Assembly: GCF_051401765.1 (NCBI RefSeq)
Contig: NW_027480423.1
Span: 3,410,001-3,474,000 of the forward strand
From: Calliopsis andreniformis
Taxonomy: Eukaryota; Arthropoda; Insecta; Hymenoptera; Andrenidae
Reading direction: 5' to 3'
DNA: 64,000 nucleotides
A program made the position numbers and the translations under genes. Of the stretch, positions 12,184 to 25,829 are shown one piece after another. Position 1 is the stretch's first letter. Each line of letters opens with the position of its first letter. A model generated the notes under the pieces. It ran no database searches. It was given only the letters and a program-made list of their open reading frames with translations, and had not been told where the DNA came from.

Positions 12184-13189
12184 AAATCCAGAAGCAAAAA
12201 GTACAATAAAAAACCAACAGTTTGTCCATCGTATAATAGGAATAATTGCAACCAGTGTTAAAATAATGGTTATTTCTACTTTCCGGGCAACCTAGGCTTC
12301 ACTCTAGGGCGTTGCTCCACTAGATCGAATAGTTAGGGCCTAAGAAGTCAACGCCAGAAGCATAAAGTACAATAAAAATGCAACAGTTTTTCCATCGTAT
12401 AGCAGGAATAACTGCAACCAGTGTGAAAGTACTGGTCATTTCTACGTCTCGGGCAACCTAGACTTCACTCTAGGGCGTTGCCCCACCAAATCGAATAGGT
12501 AGGGCCTTAGAAGTCAACGCCCAAAGCATAAAACACAATAAAAGTACAACAGTCTTTCCATCGTATAAACAGAATAATTGCAACCAGTGTGAATGTTATG
12601 GTCATTTCTACGTTCCGGGCAACCTACGTTTCACTCTATGGCGTTGCTCCACCAGATGGAATAGTTATGGCCTAAGAAGTCAAAGCCAGAAGCACCAAAT
12701 ACATAATAAATACAACAGTTTTTCCATCGTATAAAACGAATAATTGCAACCAGTGTGAAAGTAATGGTCATTTCTACGTTCCGGGCAACCTAGGGTTCAG
12801 TCTATGGCGTTGCTCCACCAGATCGAATAGTTAGGGACTTAAAATTCAACGCCAGAAGCATAAAATACAATACAAATACAACAGTTTTTCCATCGTATAA
12901 CAGGAATAATTGCAACCAGTGTGAATGTAATGGACGTTTCTATGTTCCGGGCAACCTACGTTTCACTCTATGGCGTTGCTCCACCAGATCGAATAGTTAC
13001 GGCCTAAGAAGTCAAAGCCAGAAGCACCAAATACATAATAAATACAACAGTTTTTCCATCGTATAAACAGAATAATTGCAACCAGTGTGAAAGTGCTGGT
13101 CATTTCTACGTTCCGGGTAACCTAGGCTTCACTCTAGGGCGTTGCTCCGCCAGATCGAATAGTTAGGGCCTAACAAGTCAACGCCAGAA
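12184..13189. repeat. HOR-domain monomers, two-monomer-shorter version
   Basis: About six monomers corresponding to 16,497-17,834 and their later copies but two monomers shorter. The unit near 12,940-13,105 starts like the GGACGTTTCTATGTTCC monomer, then reads as the AAATACATAATAAATAC monomer, then joins the GTGCTGGTC monomer. It therefore looks like a deletion chimera. Its left part matches 30,598-31,427 at offset 18,414. Confidence 0.7.
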
Positions 13190-16100
13190 CCATAAAATGC
13201 AATATAAATAGAACAGTTTTTCCATTCCATACAGCGAATAATGCAACCAGTGTGAAAGTTAAGGTCATTTCTACGTTCCGTGCAGCCTAGGCTTCACTCT
13301 AGGGCGTTGGTCCAACAGACCGAATTGTTTGGACCTAAGAAGTCAACGCCAGAAGCATAAAATACAATATAAATACAACAGTTTTTCCATCGTATAAAAC
13401 GAATAATTGCAACCAGTACGAAAGTTATGGTCATTTCTACTTTCCGGGCAACCTAGGCTTCACCCTAGGGCGTTGCTCCACCAGATCGAATAGTTAGGGC
13501 CTTAGAAGTCAACGCCAGAAGCATAAAATACAATATAAATACAACAGTTTTTCCAGCGTATAAAACGAATATTTGCAACCAGTATGAAAGTTATGCTCAT
13601 TTCTACGATACGGGCAAACTAGGCTTCACTCTAGTGCGTTGTGCCACCAGATCGAATAGCTAGCGCCTGAGAAGTCACTGCCCGAAGCAAAAAATACAAT
13701 AAAAATACACAATCTTTCCATAGTATAACAGGAATAATTGCAACCAGTGTGAAAGTAATGGTCATTTCTACGTCCCGGGGAACCTAGACTTCAGTCTAGG
13801 GCGTTGCTCCACCAGATCGAATAGTTAGGGACTTACAATTCAACGCCAGAAGCATAAAATACAATAAAAATTCAACAGTCTTTCCATCGTATAAAAAGAA
13901 TCATTGCAACCAGTCTGAAAGTAATGGTCATTTCTACTTTCCGGGCAACCTAGGTTTCACCCTAGGGCGCTGCTCCAACAGATTAAGTAGTAAGGGCCTT
14001 AGAAGTCAACGCCCGAAGCATAAAATGCAATAAAAATACAACACTTTTTCCACCGTATAACAGGATTAATTGCAACCAGTTTGAATGTGATGGTCATTTC
14101 TACGTTCCGGCCAACCTACGTTTCACTCTATGGCGTTGCTCCACCAGATCGAATAGTTACGGCCTAAGAAGTCAACGCCAGAAGCACCAAATACAAAATA
14201 AGTACTACAGTTTTTCCATCGTATTAAACGAATTATTGCAACCAGTGTGAAAGTAATGGTCTTTTCTACGTTCCGGGCAACCTACGCGTCACTCTAGGGC
14301 GTAGCTCCACCACATCGAATAGGTACGGCCTTAGAATTCAAAGCCAGAAGCGTAAAATACAATATAAATACAACAGTTTTTCGATCGTATAAAACGAATA
14401 ATTGCAACCAGTATGAAAGTTATGGTCATTTCTACTTTCCGGGCAACCTAGGTTTCACCCTAGGGCGCTGCTCCAACAGATTAAGTAGTAAGGGCCTTAG
14501 AAGTCAACGCCCGAAGCATAAAATGCAATAAAAATACAACACTTTTTCCACCGTATAACAGGATTAATTGCAACCAGTTTGAATGTGATGGTCATTTCTA
14601 CGTTCCGGCCAACCTAGGCTTCCCTCTATTGCGTTGCTCCTCCAGATCGAATAGTTAGGGCCTTAGAAGTCAACGCCAGAAGCACAAAATACAATATAAA
14701 TACAACTGTTTTTCCATTGTATAGCATGGATCACTGCAACCAGTGCGAAGGTAATGATCATTTCGGCGTTTCGGGCATCCAAATCTTAACTCTGTGGCGT
14801 TGCTACACCAGATCGAAGAGTTAGGGCCTTAAAAGTCAACGCCAGAAGCATAAACTACAAAATAAATACAACAGTCTTTCCATCGTATAAAACGAATAAT
14901 TGCAACCTGTGTGAAGGTTATGGTCATTTCCACGTTCCGGGCAACCAAGGCTTCACTGTAGGATGTTGCACCACCACATCGAATAGCTACGGCCTTAGAA
15001 GTCAACGCCTGAAGCATAAAATACAATATAAATACAACAGTTTTTCCATCGTATAAAACGAATAATTGCAGCCAGTATGAAAGTTATGGTCATTTCTACT
15101 TTCCGGGCAACCTAGGCTTCGCTCTAGGGCGTTGATCCAACAGATTGAATAGTTAGGGGCTTAGAAGTCAACGCCCGAAGCATAAAATGCAATAAAAATA
15201 CAATAGTTTTTCCATCGTATAACAGGATTAATTGCAACCTGTTTGAAAGTGATGGCCATTTCTACGTTCCGGGCAACCTAGGCTTCCCTCTATTGCGTTG
15301 CTCCACCAGATCGAATAGTTAGGGCCTTAGAAGTCAACGCCAGAAGCATAAAATACAATATAAATACAACAGTTTTTCCAGCGTATAAAGCGAATAATTG
15401 CAGCCAGTGTGAAAGTTATGGGCATTTCTACTTTCCGGGCAACCTCGGCTTCACTCTAGGGCATTGCACCACCAGCTCGAATAGTTAGGGCCTTAGAAAG
15501 CAACTCCAGACGCATAAAACATAATAAAAATACAACAGTTTTTCCATCGTATAAAAAGAATAATTGTAACCAGTGTGAAAGTAATGGTCATTTCTACGTT
15601 TCGGGCAACATACGCTTCACTCTTGAACGTTGCCCCACGAGATCGAATAGCTAGGACCTTAGAAGTCAACGCCAGAAACATAAAATACTATAAAAATGCG
15701 ACAGTTTTTCCATCGTATAACAGGAATAACTGCATCCAGTGTGAAAGTACTGGCCATTTCTACGTTTCGGGCAACCTAGACTTTACTCTAGGGCGTTGCC
15801 CCACCAAATCGAATAGCTAGGATCTTAGAAGTCAATGCCAGAAGCATAAAATACAATAAAAATACAGCAGTTTTTCCATCGTATAGCATGAATAATTGCA
15901 ACCAGTGTGAATGTAATGGTCATTTCGACGTTTCGGGCAATCTAGGCTTCACTCTAGGGCGTTCCGCCGCCAGATCGAATAGTTAGGGCCTAAGAAGTCA
16001 ACGCCAGAAGCATAAAATGGAATAAAAATACAACAGCTTTACCATCGCAAAAAAAGAATAATTGCAACCAGTGTGAAACTAATGGTCATTTCAACGCTTC

Positions 16101-17999
16101 GGGCAGCATACTTTTCACTCATGAACGTTGCCCAACGAAATCGAATAGCTAGGACCCTAGAAGTCAACGCCAGAAGCATAAAATACAAAATAAATAGAAC
16201 AGTTTTCCATAGTATAAAACGAGTAATTGCAACCAGTGTGAAAGTTATGGTTATTTCTACGTTCCGGGCAACCTAGGCTTCACTCTAGGGCGTTCCCCCG
16301 CCAGATCGAATAGTTAGGGCCTAAGAAGTCACCGCCAGAAGCATAAAACATAATATAAATAAAACAGCTTTTCCATCGTATAAAACGAATAATTGCAATC
16401 AGAATGAAAGTTATGGTCATTTCTACGTTTCGGTCATCCTAGACATAACTCTGAGGCATTGCTCAACCAGATCGAATACGTAGGGCCTTAGAAGTCAAAT
16501 CCAGAAGCAAAAAGTACAATAAAAAACCAACAGTTTGTCCATCGTATAATAGGAATAATTGCAACCAGTGTTAAAATAATGGTTATTTCTACTTTCCAGG
16601 CAACCTAGGCTTCACTCTAGGGCGTTGCTCCACTAGATCGAATAGTTAGGGCCTAAGAAGTCAACGCCAGAAGCATAAAGTACAATAAAAATGCAACAGT
16701 TTTTCCATCGTATAGCAGGAATAACTGCAACCAGTGTGAAAGTACTGGTCATTTCTACGTCTCGGGCAACCTAGACTTCACTCTAGGGCGTTGCCCCACC
16801 AAATCGAATAGGTAGGGCCTTAGAAGTCAACGCCCAAAGCATAAAACACAATAAAAGTACAACAGTCTTTCCATCGTATAAACAGAATAATTGCAACCAG
16901 TGTGAATGTTATGGTCATTTCTACGTTCCGGGCAACCTACGTTTCACTCTATGGCGTTGCTCCACCAGATGGAATAGTTATGGCCTAAGAAGTCAAAGCC
17001 AGAAGCACCAAATACATAATAAATACAACAGTTTTTCCATCGTATAAAACGAATAATTGCAACCAGTGTGAAAGTAATGGTCATTTCTACGTTCCGGGCA
17101 ACCTAGGGTTCAGTCTATGGCGTTGCTCCACCAGATCGAATAGTTAGGGACTTAAAATTCAACGCCAGAAGCATAAAATACAATACAAATACAACAGTTT
17201 TTCCATCGTATAACAGGAATAATTGCAACCAGTGTGAATGTAATGGACGTTTCTATGTTCCGGGCAACCTACGTTTCACTCTATGGCGTTGCTCCACCAG
17301 ATCGAATAGTTACGGCCTAAGAAGTCAACGCCAGAAGCACCAAATACAAAATAAGTACTACAGTTTTTCCATCGTATTAAACGAATAATTGCAACCAGTG
17401 TGAAAGTAATGGTCTTTTCTACGTTCCGGGCAACCTACGCGTCACTCTAGGGCGTTGCTCCACCACATCGAATAGGTACGGCCTTAGAATTCAAAGCCAG
17501 AAGCGTAACATACAATATAAATACAACTGTTTTTCCATTGTATAGCATGCATCACTGCAACCAGTGCGAAGGTAATGATCGTTTCGGCGTTTCGGGCATC
17601 CAAATCTTAACTCTGAGGCGTTGCTAGACCAGATCGAAGAGTTAGGGCCTAAGAAGTCAACGCCAGAAGCATAAAATACAATAAAAATACAACAATTTTT
17701 CCATCGTATAACAGGAATAATTGCAACCAGTGTGAAAGTGCTGGTCATTTCTACGTTCCGGGTAACCTAGGCTTCACTCTAGGGCGTTGCTCCGCCAGAT
17801 CGAATAGTTAGGGCCTAACAAGTCAACGCCAGAACCATAAAATGCAATATAAATAGAACAGTTTTTCCATTCCATATAGCGAATAATGCAACCAGTACGA
17901 AAGTTATGGTCATTTCTACTTTCCGGGCAACCTAGGCTTCACCCTAGGGCGTTGCTCCACCAGATCGAATAATTAGGGCCTTAGAAGTCAACGCCAGAA
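13190..17999. repeat. 29-mer HOR, copy 1 (4,810 bp)
   Basis: Matches 18,000-22,809 base for base at a constant offset of 4,810 (29 x 166 minus 4). Only scattered substitutions were noticed on reading, among them 13,232 (C/T), 15,099 (C/A), 16,124 (A/G), 16,252 (T/A), 16,369 (C/T), 17,901 (A/C) and 17,972 (A/G). Neighbouring monomers inside the unit are far more different from one another, which is the defining signature of a true HOR. Confidence 0.93.
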
Positions 18000-20900
18000 G
18001 CATAAAATGCAATATAAATAGAACAGTTTTTCCATTCCATATAGCGAATAATGCAACCAGTGTGAAAGTTAAGGTCATTTCTACGTTCCGTGCAGCCTAG
18101 GCTTCACTCTAGGGCGTTGGTCCAACAGACCGAATTGTTTGGACCTAAGAAGTCAACGCCAGAAGCATAAAATACAATATAAATACAACAGTTTTTCCAT
18201 CGTATAAAACGAATAATTGCAACCAGTACGAAAGTTATGGTCATTTCTACTTTCCGGGCAACCTAGGCTTCACCCTAGGGCGTTGCTCCACCAGATCGAA
18301 TAGTTAGGGCCTTAGAAGTCAACGCCAGAAGCATAAAATACAATATAAATACAACAGTTTTTCCAGCGTATAAAACGAATATTTGCAACCAGTATGAAAG
18401 TTATGCTCATTTCTACGATACGGGCAAACTAGGCTTCACTCTAGTGCGTTGTGCCACCAGATCGAATAGCTAGCGCCTGAGAAGTCACTGCCCGAAGCAA
18501 AAAATACAATAAAAATACACAATCTTTCCATAGTATAACAGGAATAATTGCAACCAGTGTGAAAGTAATGGTCATTTCTACGTCCCGGGGAACCTAGACT
18601 TCAGTCTAGGGCGTTGCTCCACCAGATCGAATAGTTAGGGACTTACAATTCAACGCCAGAAGCATAAAATACAATAAAAATTCAACAGTCTTTCCATCGT
18701 ATAAAAAGAATCATTGCAACCAGTCTGAAAGTAATGGTCATTTCTACTTTCCGGGCAACCTAGGTTTCACCCTAGGGCGCTGCTCCAACAGATTAAGTAG
18801 TAAGGGCCTTAGAAGTCAACGCCCGAAGCATAAAATGCAATAAAAATACAACACTTTTTCCACCGTATAACAGGATTAATTGCAACCAGTTTGAATGTGA
18901 TGGTCATTTCTACGTTCCGGCCAACCTACGTTTCACTCTATGGCGTTGCTCCACCAGATCGAATAGTTACGGCCTAAGAAGTCAACGCCAGAAGCACCAA
19001 ATACAAAATAAGTACTACAGTTTTTCCATCGTATTAAACGAATTATTGCAACCAGTGTGAAAGTAATGGTCTTTTCTACGTTCCGGGCAACCTACGCGTC
19101 ACTCTAGGGCGTAGCTCCACCACATCGAATAGGTACGGCCTTAGAATTCAAAGCCAGAAGCGTAAAATACAATATAAATACAACAGTTTTTCGATCGTAT
19201 AAAACGAATAATTGCAACCAGTATGAAAGTTATGGTCATTTCTACTTTCCGGGCAACCTAGGTTTCACCCTAGGGCGCTGCTCCAACAGATTAAGTAGTA
19301 AGGGCCTTAGAAGTCAACGCCCGAAGCATAAAATGCAATAAAAATACAACACTTTTTCCACCGTATAACAGGATTAATTGCAACCAGTTTGAATGTGATG
19401 GTCATTTCTACGTTCCGGCCAACCTAGGCTTCCCTCTATTGCGTTGCTCCTCCAGATCGAATAGTTAGGGCCTTAGAAGTCAACGCCAGAAGCACAAAAT
19501 ACAATATAAATACAACTGTTTTTCCATTGTATAGCATGGATCACTGCAACCAGTGCGAAGGTAATGATCATTTCGGCGTTTCGGGCATCCAAATCTTAAC
19601 TCTGTGGCGTTGCTACACCAGATCGAAGAGTTAGGGCCTTAAAAGTCAACGCCAGAAGCATAAACTACAAAATAAATACAACAGTCTTTCCATCGTATAA
19701 AACGAATAATTGCAACCTGTGTGAAGGTTATGGTCATTTCCACGTTCCGGGCAACCAAGGCTTCACTGTAGGATGTTGCACCACCACATCGAATAGCTAC
19801 GGCCTTAGAAGTCAACGCCTGAAGCATAAAATACAATATAAATACAACAGTTTTTCCATCGTATAAAACGAATAATTGCAGCCAGTATGAAAGTTATGGT
19901 CATTTCTAATTTCCGGGCAACCTAGGCTTCGCTCTAGGGCGTTGATCCAACAGATTGAATAGTTAGGGGCTTAGAAGTCAACGCCCGAAGCATAAAATGC
20001 AATAAAAATACAATAGTTTTTCCATCGTATAACAGGATTAATTGCAACCTGTTTGAAAGTGATGGCCATTTCTACGTTCCGGGCAACCTAGGCTTCCCTC
20101 TATTGCGTTGCTCCACCAGATCGAATAGTTAGGGCCTTAGAAGTCAACGCCAGAAGCATAAAATACAATATAAATACAACAGTTTTTCCAGCGTATAAAG
20201 CGAATAATTGCAGCCAGTGTGAAAGTTATGGGCATTTCTACTTTCCGGGCAACCTCGGCTTCACTCTAGGGCATTGCACCACCAGCTCGAATAGTTAGGG
20301 CCTTAGAAAGCAACTCCAGACGCATAAAACATAATAAAAATACAACAGTTTTTCCATCGTATAAAAAGAATAATTGTAACCAGTGTGAAAGTAATGGTCA
20401 TTTCTACGTTTCGGGCAACATACGCTTCACTCTTGAACGTTGCCCCACGAGATCGAATAGCTAGGACCTTAGAAGTCAACGCCAGAAACATAAAATACTA
20501 TAAAAATGCGACAGTTTTTCCATCGTATAACAGGAATAACTGCATCCAGTGTGAAAGTACTGGCCATTTCTACGTTTCGGGCAACCTAGACTTTACTCTA
20601 GGGCGTTGCCCCACCAAATCGAATAGCTAGGATCTTAGAAGTCAATGCCAGAAGCATAAAATACAATAAAAATACAGCAGTTTTTCCATCGTATAGCATG
20701 AATAATTGCAACCAGTGTGAATGTAATGGTCATTTCGACGTTTCGGGCAATCTAGGCTTCACTCTAGGGCGTTCCGCCGCCAGATCGAATAGTTAGGGCC
20801 TAAGAAGTCAACGCCAGAAGCATAAAATGGAATAAAAATACAACAGCTTTACCATCGCAAAAAAAGAATAATTGCAACCAGTGTGAAACTAATGGTCATT

Positions 20901-22809
20901 TCAACGCTTCGGGCAGCATACTTTTCACTCATGGACGTTGCCCAACGAAATCGAATAGCTAGGACCCTAGAAGTCAACGCCAGAAGCATAAAATACAAAA
21001 TAAATAGAACAGTTTTCCATAGTATAAAACGAGTAATTGCAACCAGTGTGAAAGTTATGGTAATTTCTACGTTCCGGGCAACCTAGGCTTCACTCTAGGG
21101 CGTTCCCCCGCCAGATCGAATAGTTAGGGCCTAAGAAGTCACCGCCAGAAGCATAAAACATAATATAAATAAAACAGTTTTTCCATCGTATAAAACGAAT
21201 AATTGCAATCAGAATGAAAGTTATGGTCATTTCTACGTTTCGGTCATCCTAGACATAACTCTGAGGCATTGCTCAACCAGATCGAATACGTAGGGCCTTA
21301 GAAGTCAAATCCAGAAGCAAAAAGTACAATAAAAAACCAACAGTTTGTCCATCGTATAATAGGAATAATTGCAACCAGTGTTAAAATAATGGTTATTTCT
21401 ACTTTCCAGGCAACCTAGGCTTCACTCTAGGGCGTTGCTCCACTAGATCGAATAGTTAGGGCCTAAGAAGTCAACGCCAGAAGCATAAAGTACAATAAAA
21501 ATGCAACAGTTTTTCCATCGTATAGCAGGAATAACTGCAACCAGTGTGAAAGTACTGGTCATTTCTACGTCTCGGGCAACCTAGACTTCACTCTAGGGCG
21601 TTGCCCCACCAAATCGAATAGGTAGGGCCTTAGAAGTCAACGCCCAAAGCATAAAACACAATAAAAGTACAACAGTCTTTCCATCGTATAAACAGAATAA
21701 TTGCAACCAGTGTGAATGTTATGGTCATTTCTACGTTCCGGGCAACCTACGTTTCACTCTATGGCGTTGCTCCACCAGATGGAATAGTTATGGCCTAAGA
21801 AGTCAAAGCCAGAAGCACCAAATACATAATAAATACAACAGTTTTTCCATCGTATAAAACGAATAATTGCAACCAGTGTGAAAGTAATGGTCATTTCTAC
21901 GTTCCGGGCAACCTAGGGTTCAGTCTATGGCGTTGCTCCACCAGATCGAATAGTTAGGGACTTAAAATTCAACGCCAGAAGCATAAAATACAATACAAAT
22001 ACAACAGTTTTTCCATCGTATAACAGGAATAATTGCAACCAGTGTGAATGTAATGGACGTTTCTATGTTCCGGGCAACCTACGTTTCACTCTATGGCGTT
22101 GCTCCACCAGATCGAATAGTTACGGCCTAAGAAGTCAACGCCAGAAGCACCAAATACAAAATAAGTACTACAGTTTTTCCATCGTATTAAACGAATAATT
22201 GCAACCAGTGTGAAAGTAATGGTCTTTTCTACGTTCCGGGCAACCTACGCGTCACTCTAGGGCGTTGCTCCACCACATCGAATAGGTACGGCCTTAGAAT
22301 TCAAAGCCAGAAGCGTAACATACAATATAAATACAACTGTTTTTCCATTGTATAGCATGCATCACTGCAACCAGTGCGAAGGTAATGATCGTTTCGGCGT
22401 TTCGGGCATCCAAATCTTAACTCTGAGGCGTTGCTAGACCAGATCGAAGAGTTAGGGCCTAAGAAGTCAACGCCAGAAGCATAAAATACAATAAAAATAC
22501 AACAATTTTTCCATCGTATAACAGGAATAATTGCAACCAGTGTGAAAGTGCTGGTCATTTCTACGTTCCGGGTAACCTAGGCTTCACTCTAGGGCGTTGC
22601 TCCGCCAGATCGAATAGTTAGGGCCTAACAAGTCAACGCCAGAACCATAAAATGCAATATAAATAGAACAGTTTTTCCATTCCATATAGCGAATAATGCA
22701 ACCAGTACGACAGTTATGGTCATTTCTACTTTCCGGGCAACCTAGGCTTCACCCTAGGGCGTTGCTCCACCAGATCGAATAGTTAGGGCCTTAGAAGTCA
22801 ACGCCAGAA
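18000..22809. repeat. 29-mer HOR, copy 2 (4,810 bp)
   Basis: Directly abuts copy 1. The period holds for two copies almost exactly (13,190-22,809), as expected from a single tandem duplication. The joint near 18,000 lies inside one monomer whose left half is the ACTTTCCGGGC/TTCACCC type and whose right half is the AAATGCAATATAAATAG type. Confidence 0.93.
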
Positions 22810-24899
22810 GCATAAAATACAATATAAATACAACAGTTTTTCCAGCGTATAAAACGAATATTTGCAACCAGTATGAAAGTTATGCTCATTTCTACGATAC
22901 GGGCAAACTAGGCTTCACTCTAGTGCGTTGTGCCACCAGATCGAATAGCTAGCGCCTGAGAAGTCACTGCCCGAAGCAAAAAATACAATAAAAATACACA
23001 ATCTTTCCATAGTATAACAGGAATAATTGCAACCAGTGTGAAAGTAATGGTCATTTCTACGTCCCGGGGAACCTAGACTTCAGTCTAGGGCGTTGCTCCA
23101 CCAGATCGAATAGTTAGGGACTTACAATTCAACGCCAGAAGCATAAAATACAATAAAAATTCAACAGTCTTTCCATCGTATAAAAAGAATCATTGCAACC
23201 AGTCTGAAAGTAATGGTCATTTCTATGCTTCGAGCAACATACGCTTAACTATTGGACGTTGCCCCACGAGATCGAATAGCTACGACCTTAGAAGTCAACA
23301 CCTGAAACATAAAATACAATAAAAATACAACAGTTTCTCCATCGTATAGCATGAATAATTGCAACCAGTGTGAAAGTAATGGTCATTTCTACGTTCCGGG
23401 CAACCTAGGCTTCACCCTAGGATGTTCTTCCACCAGATCGAATAGTTAGGACCTAGGAAGTCAACGCCAGGAGAATAAAATACAATATAAGTACAACAGC
23501 TTTTCCACTGTATAAAACGGATAATTGCAACCAGTGTGAATGTAATGGACGTTTCTATGTTCCGGGCAACCTACGTTTCACTCTATGGCGTTGCTCCACC
23601 AGATCGAATAGTTACGGCCTAAGAAGTCAACGCCAGAAGCACCAAATACAAAATAAGTACTACAGTTTTTCCATCGTATTAAACGAATTATTGCAACCAG
23701 TGTGAAAGTAATGGTCTTTTCTACGTTCCGGGCAACCTACGCGTCACTCTAGGGCGTAGCTCCACCACATCGAATAGGTACGGCCTTAGAATTCAAAGCC
23801 AGAAGCGTAAAATACAATATAAATACAACAGTTTTTCGATCGTATAAAACGAATAATTGCAACCAGTATGAAAGTTATGGTCATTTCTACTTTCCGGGCA
23901 ACCTAGGTTTCACCCTAGGGCGCTGCTCCAACAGATTAAGTAGTAAGGGCCTTAGAAGTCAACGCCCGAAGCATAAAATGCAATAAAAATACAACACTTT
24001 TTCCACCGTATAACAGGATTAATTGCAACCAGTTTGAATGTGATGGTCATTTCTACGTTCCGGCCAACCTAGGCTTCCCTCTATTGCGTTGCTCCTCCAG
24101 ATCGAATAGTTAGGGCCTTAGAAGTCAACGCCAGAAGCACAAAATACAATATAAATACAACTGTTTTTCCATTGTATAGCATGGATCACTGCAACCAGTG
24201 CGAAGGTAATGATCATTTCGGCGTTTCGGGCATCCAAATCTTAACTCTGTGGCGTTGCTACACCAGATCGAAGAGTTAGGGCCTTAAAAGTCAACGCCAG
24301 AAGCATAAACTACAAAATAAATACAACAGTCTTTCCATCGTATAAAACGAATAATTGCAACCTGTGTGAAGGTTATGGTCATTTCCACGTTCCGGGCAAC
24401 CAAGGCTTCACTGTAGGATGTTGCACCACCACATCGAATAGCTACGGCCTTAGAAGTCAACGCCTGAAGCATAAAATACAATATAAATACAACAGTTTTT
24501 CCATCGTATAAAACGAATAATTGCAGCCAGTATGAAAGTTATGGTCATTTCTACTTTCCGGGCAACCTAGGCTTCGCTCTAGGGCGTTGATCCAACAGAT
24601 TGAATAGTTAGGGGCTTAGAAGTCAACGCCCGAAGCATAAAATGCAATAAAAATACAATAGTTTTTCCATCGTATAACAGGATTAATTGCAACCTGTTTG
24701 AAAGTGATGGCCATTTCTACGTTCCGGGCAACCTAGGCTTCCCTCTATTGCGTTGCTCCACCAGATCGAATAGTTAGGGCCTTAGAAGTCAACGCCAGAA
24801 GCATAAAATACAATATAAATACAACAGTTTTTCCAGCGTATAAAGCGAATAATTGCAGCCAGTGTGAAAGTTATGGGCATTTCTACTTTCCGGGCAACC
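22810..24899. repeat. Partial, rearranged third 29-mer copy
   Basis: Continues the HOR but lacks two monomers relative to copy 2: the offset drops from 4,810 to 4,479 at about 22,840. It departs at about 23,226 into two other monomers (ATGCTTCGAGCAACATACGC, then CTAGGATGTTCTTCC), and rejoins near 23,530 at the GGACGTTTCTATGTTCC monomer, with offset 4,645 by 24,284. It ends at about 24,899, where GCAACCTAGG replaces GCAACCTCGG. Confidence 0.85.
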
Positions 24900-25829
24900 T
24901 AGGCTTCACTCTTGGACGTTGCCCCACGAGATCGAATAGCTACGAACTTAGAAGTCAACGCCCGGAGCATAAAATACAAAATAAATAGACCAGTTTTCCA
25001 TTGTATAAAACGAATAATTGCAACCAGTGTGAAAGTTATGGTAATTTCTACGTTCCGGGCAACCTAGGCGTCACACTAGGGCGTCGCTCCACCACATATA
25101 ATAGCTACGGCCTTAGAAGTCAACGCCAGAAGCATAAAATACAATATAAATACGACAGATCTTCCATTGCATAAAACGAATAATTGCAACCAGTGAGAAA
25201 GTTATGGTCATTTCTACGTTCCGGATAACCTAGGGTTCACCCTAGGGCGTTGTTCACCAGATCGAATAGTTAAGGCCCAAGAAGTGAACTCCAGAAGCAT
25301 TAAATACAATAAAGATGCAACAGCTTTTCCATCGTATAGAACGAATAATTGCAAACAGTGTGAAAGTAATGGTCATTTCTACGTTCCGGCCAACCTAGGC
25401 TTCGCTCTAGGGCGTTCCTCCACCAGATCGAATAGCTAGGGACTTAGAATTTAACGCCAGAAGCATAAAATACAATAAAAATACAACAGTTTTTCCATCG
25501 TATGGAAAGAATAATTGCAACCAGTGTGAAAGTACTGGTCATTTCTACGTTCCGGGTCACCTAGGTTTGACTCTAGGGCGTTGCTCCACCACATCCAATA
25601 GCTTCAGCCTTAGAAGTCAACGCCAGAAGCATAAAATACAATATAAATACAACAGTTTTTCCATTGTATAAAACGAGTAATTGGAACCAGTGTGAAGGGT
25701 ATGGTCATTTCTACGTTCCGGGCAACCTACGTATCACTCTATGGCGTTGCTCCACCAGATGGAATAGTTATGGCCTAAGAAGTCAAAGCCACAAGCACAA
25801 AATACATAATAAATACAACAGTTTTTCCA
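24900..25829. repeat. Segment shared with 42,484-43,413
   Basis: About 5.6 monomers with private variants (TAGCTACGAACTTAGAAG, CGTCACACTAGGGCGTCG, CAGATCTTCCATTGC) that recur only at 42,484-43,413, offset 17,584. It is the right end of a 5.28-kb dispersed duplication, 20,547-25,829 against 38,131-43,413. Differences noticed include 25,451 (T/A), 25,734 and 25,791-25,799. Confidence 0.88.
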
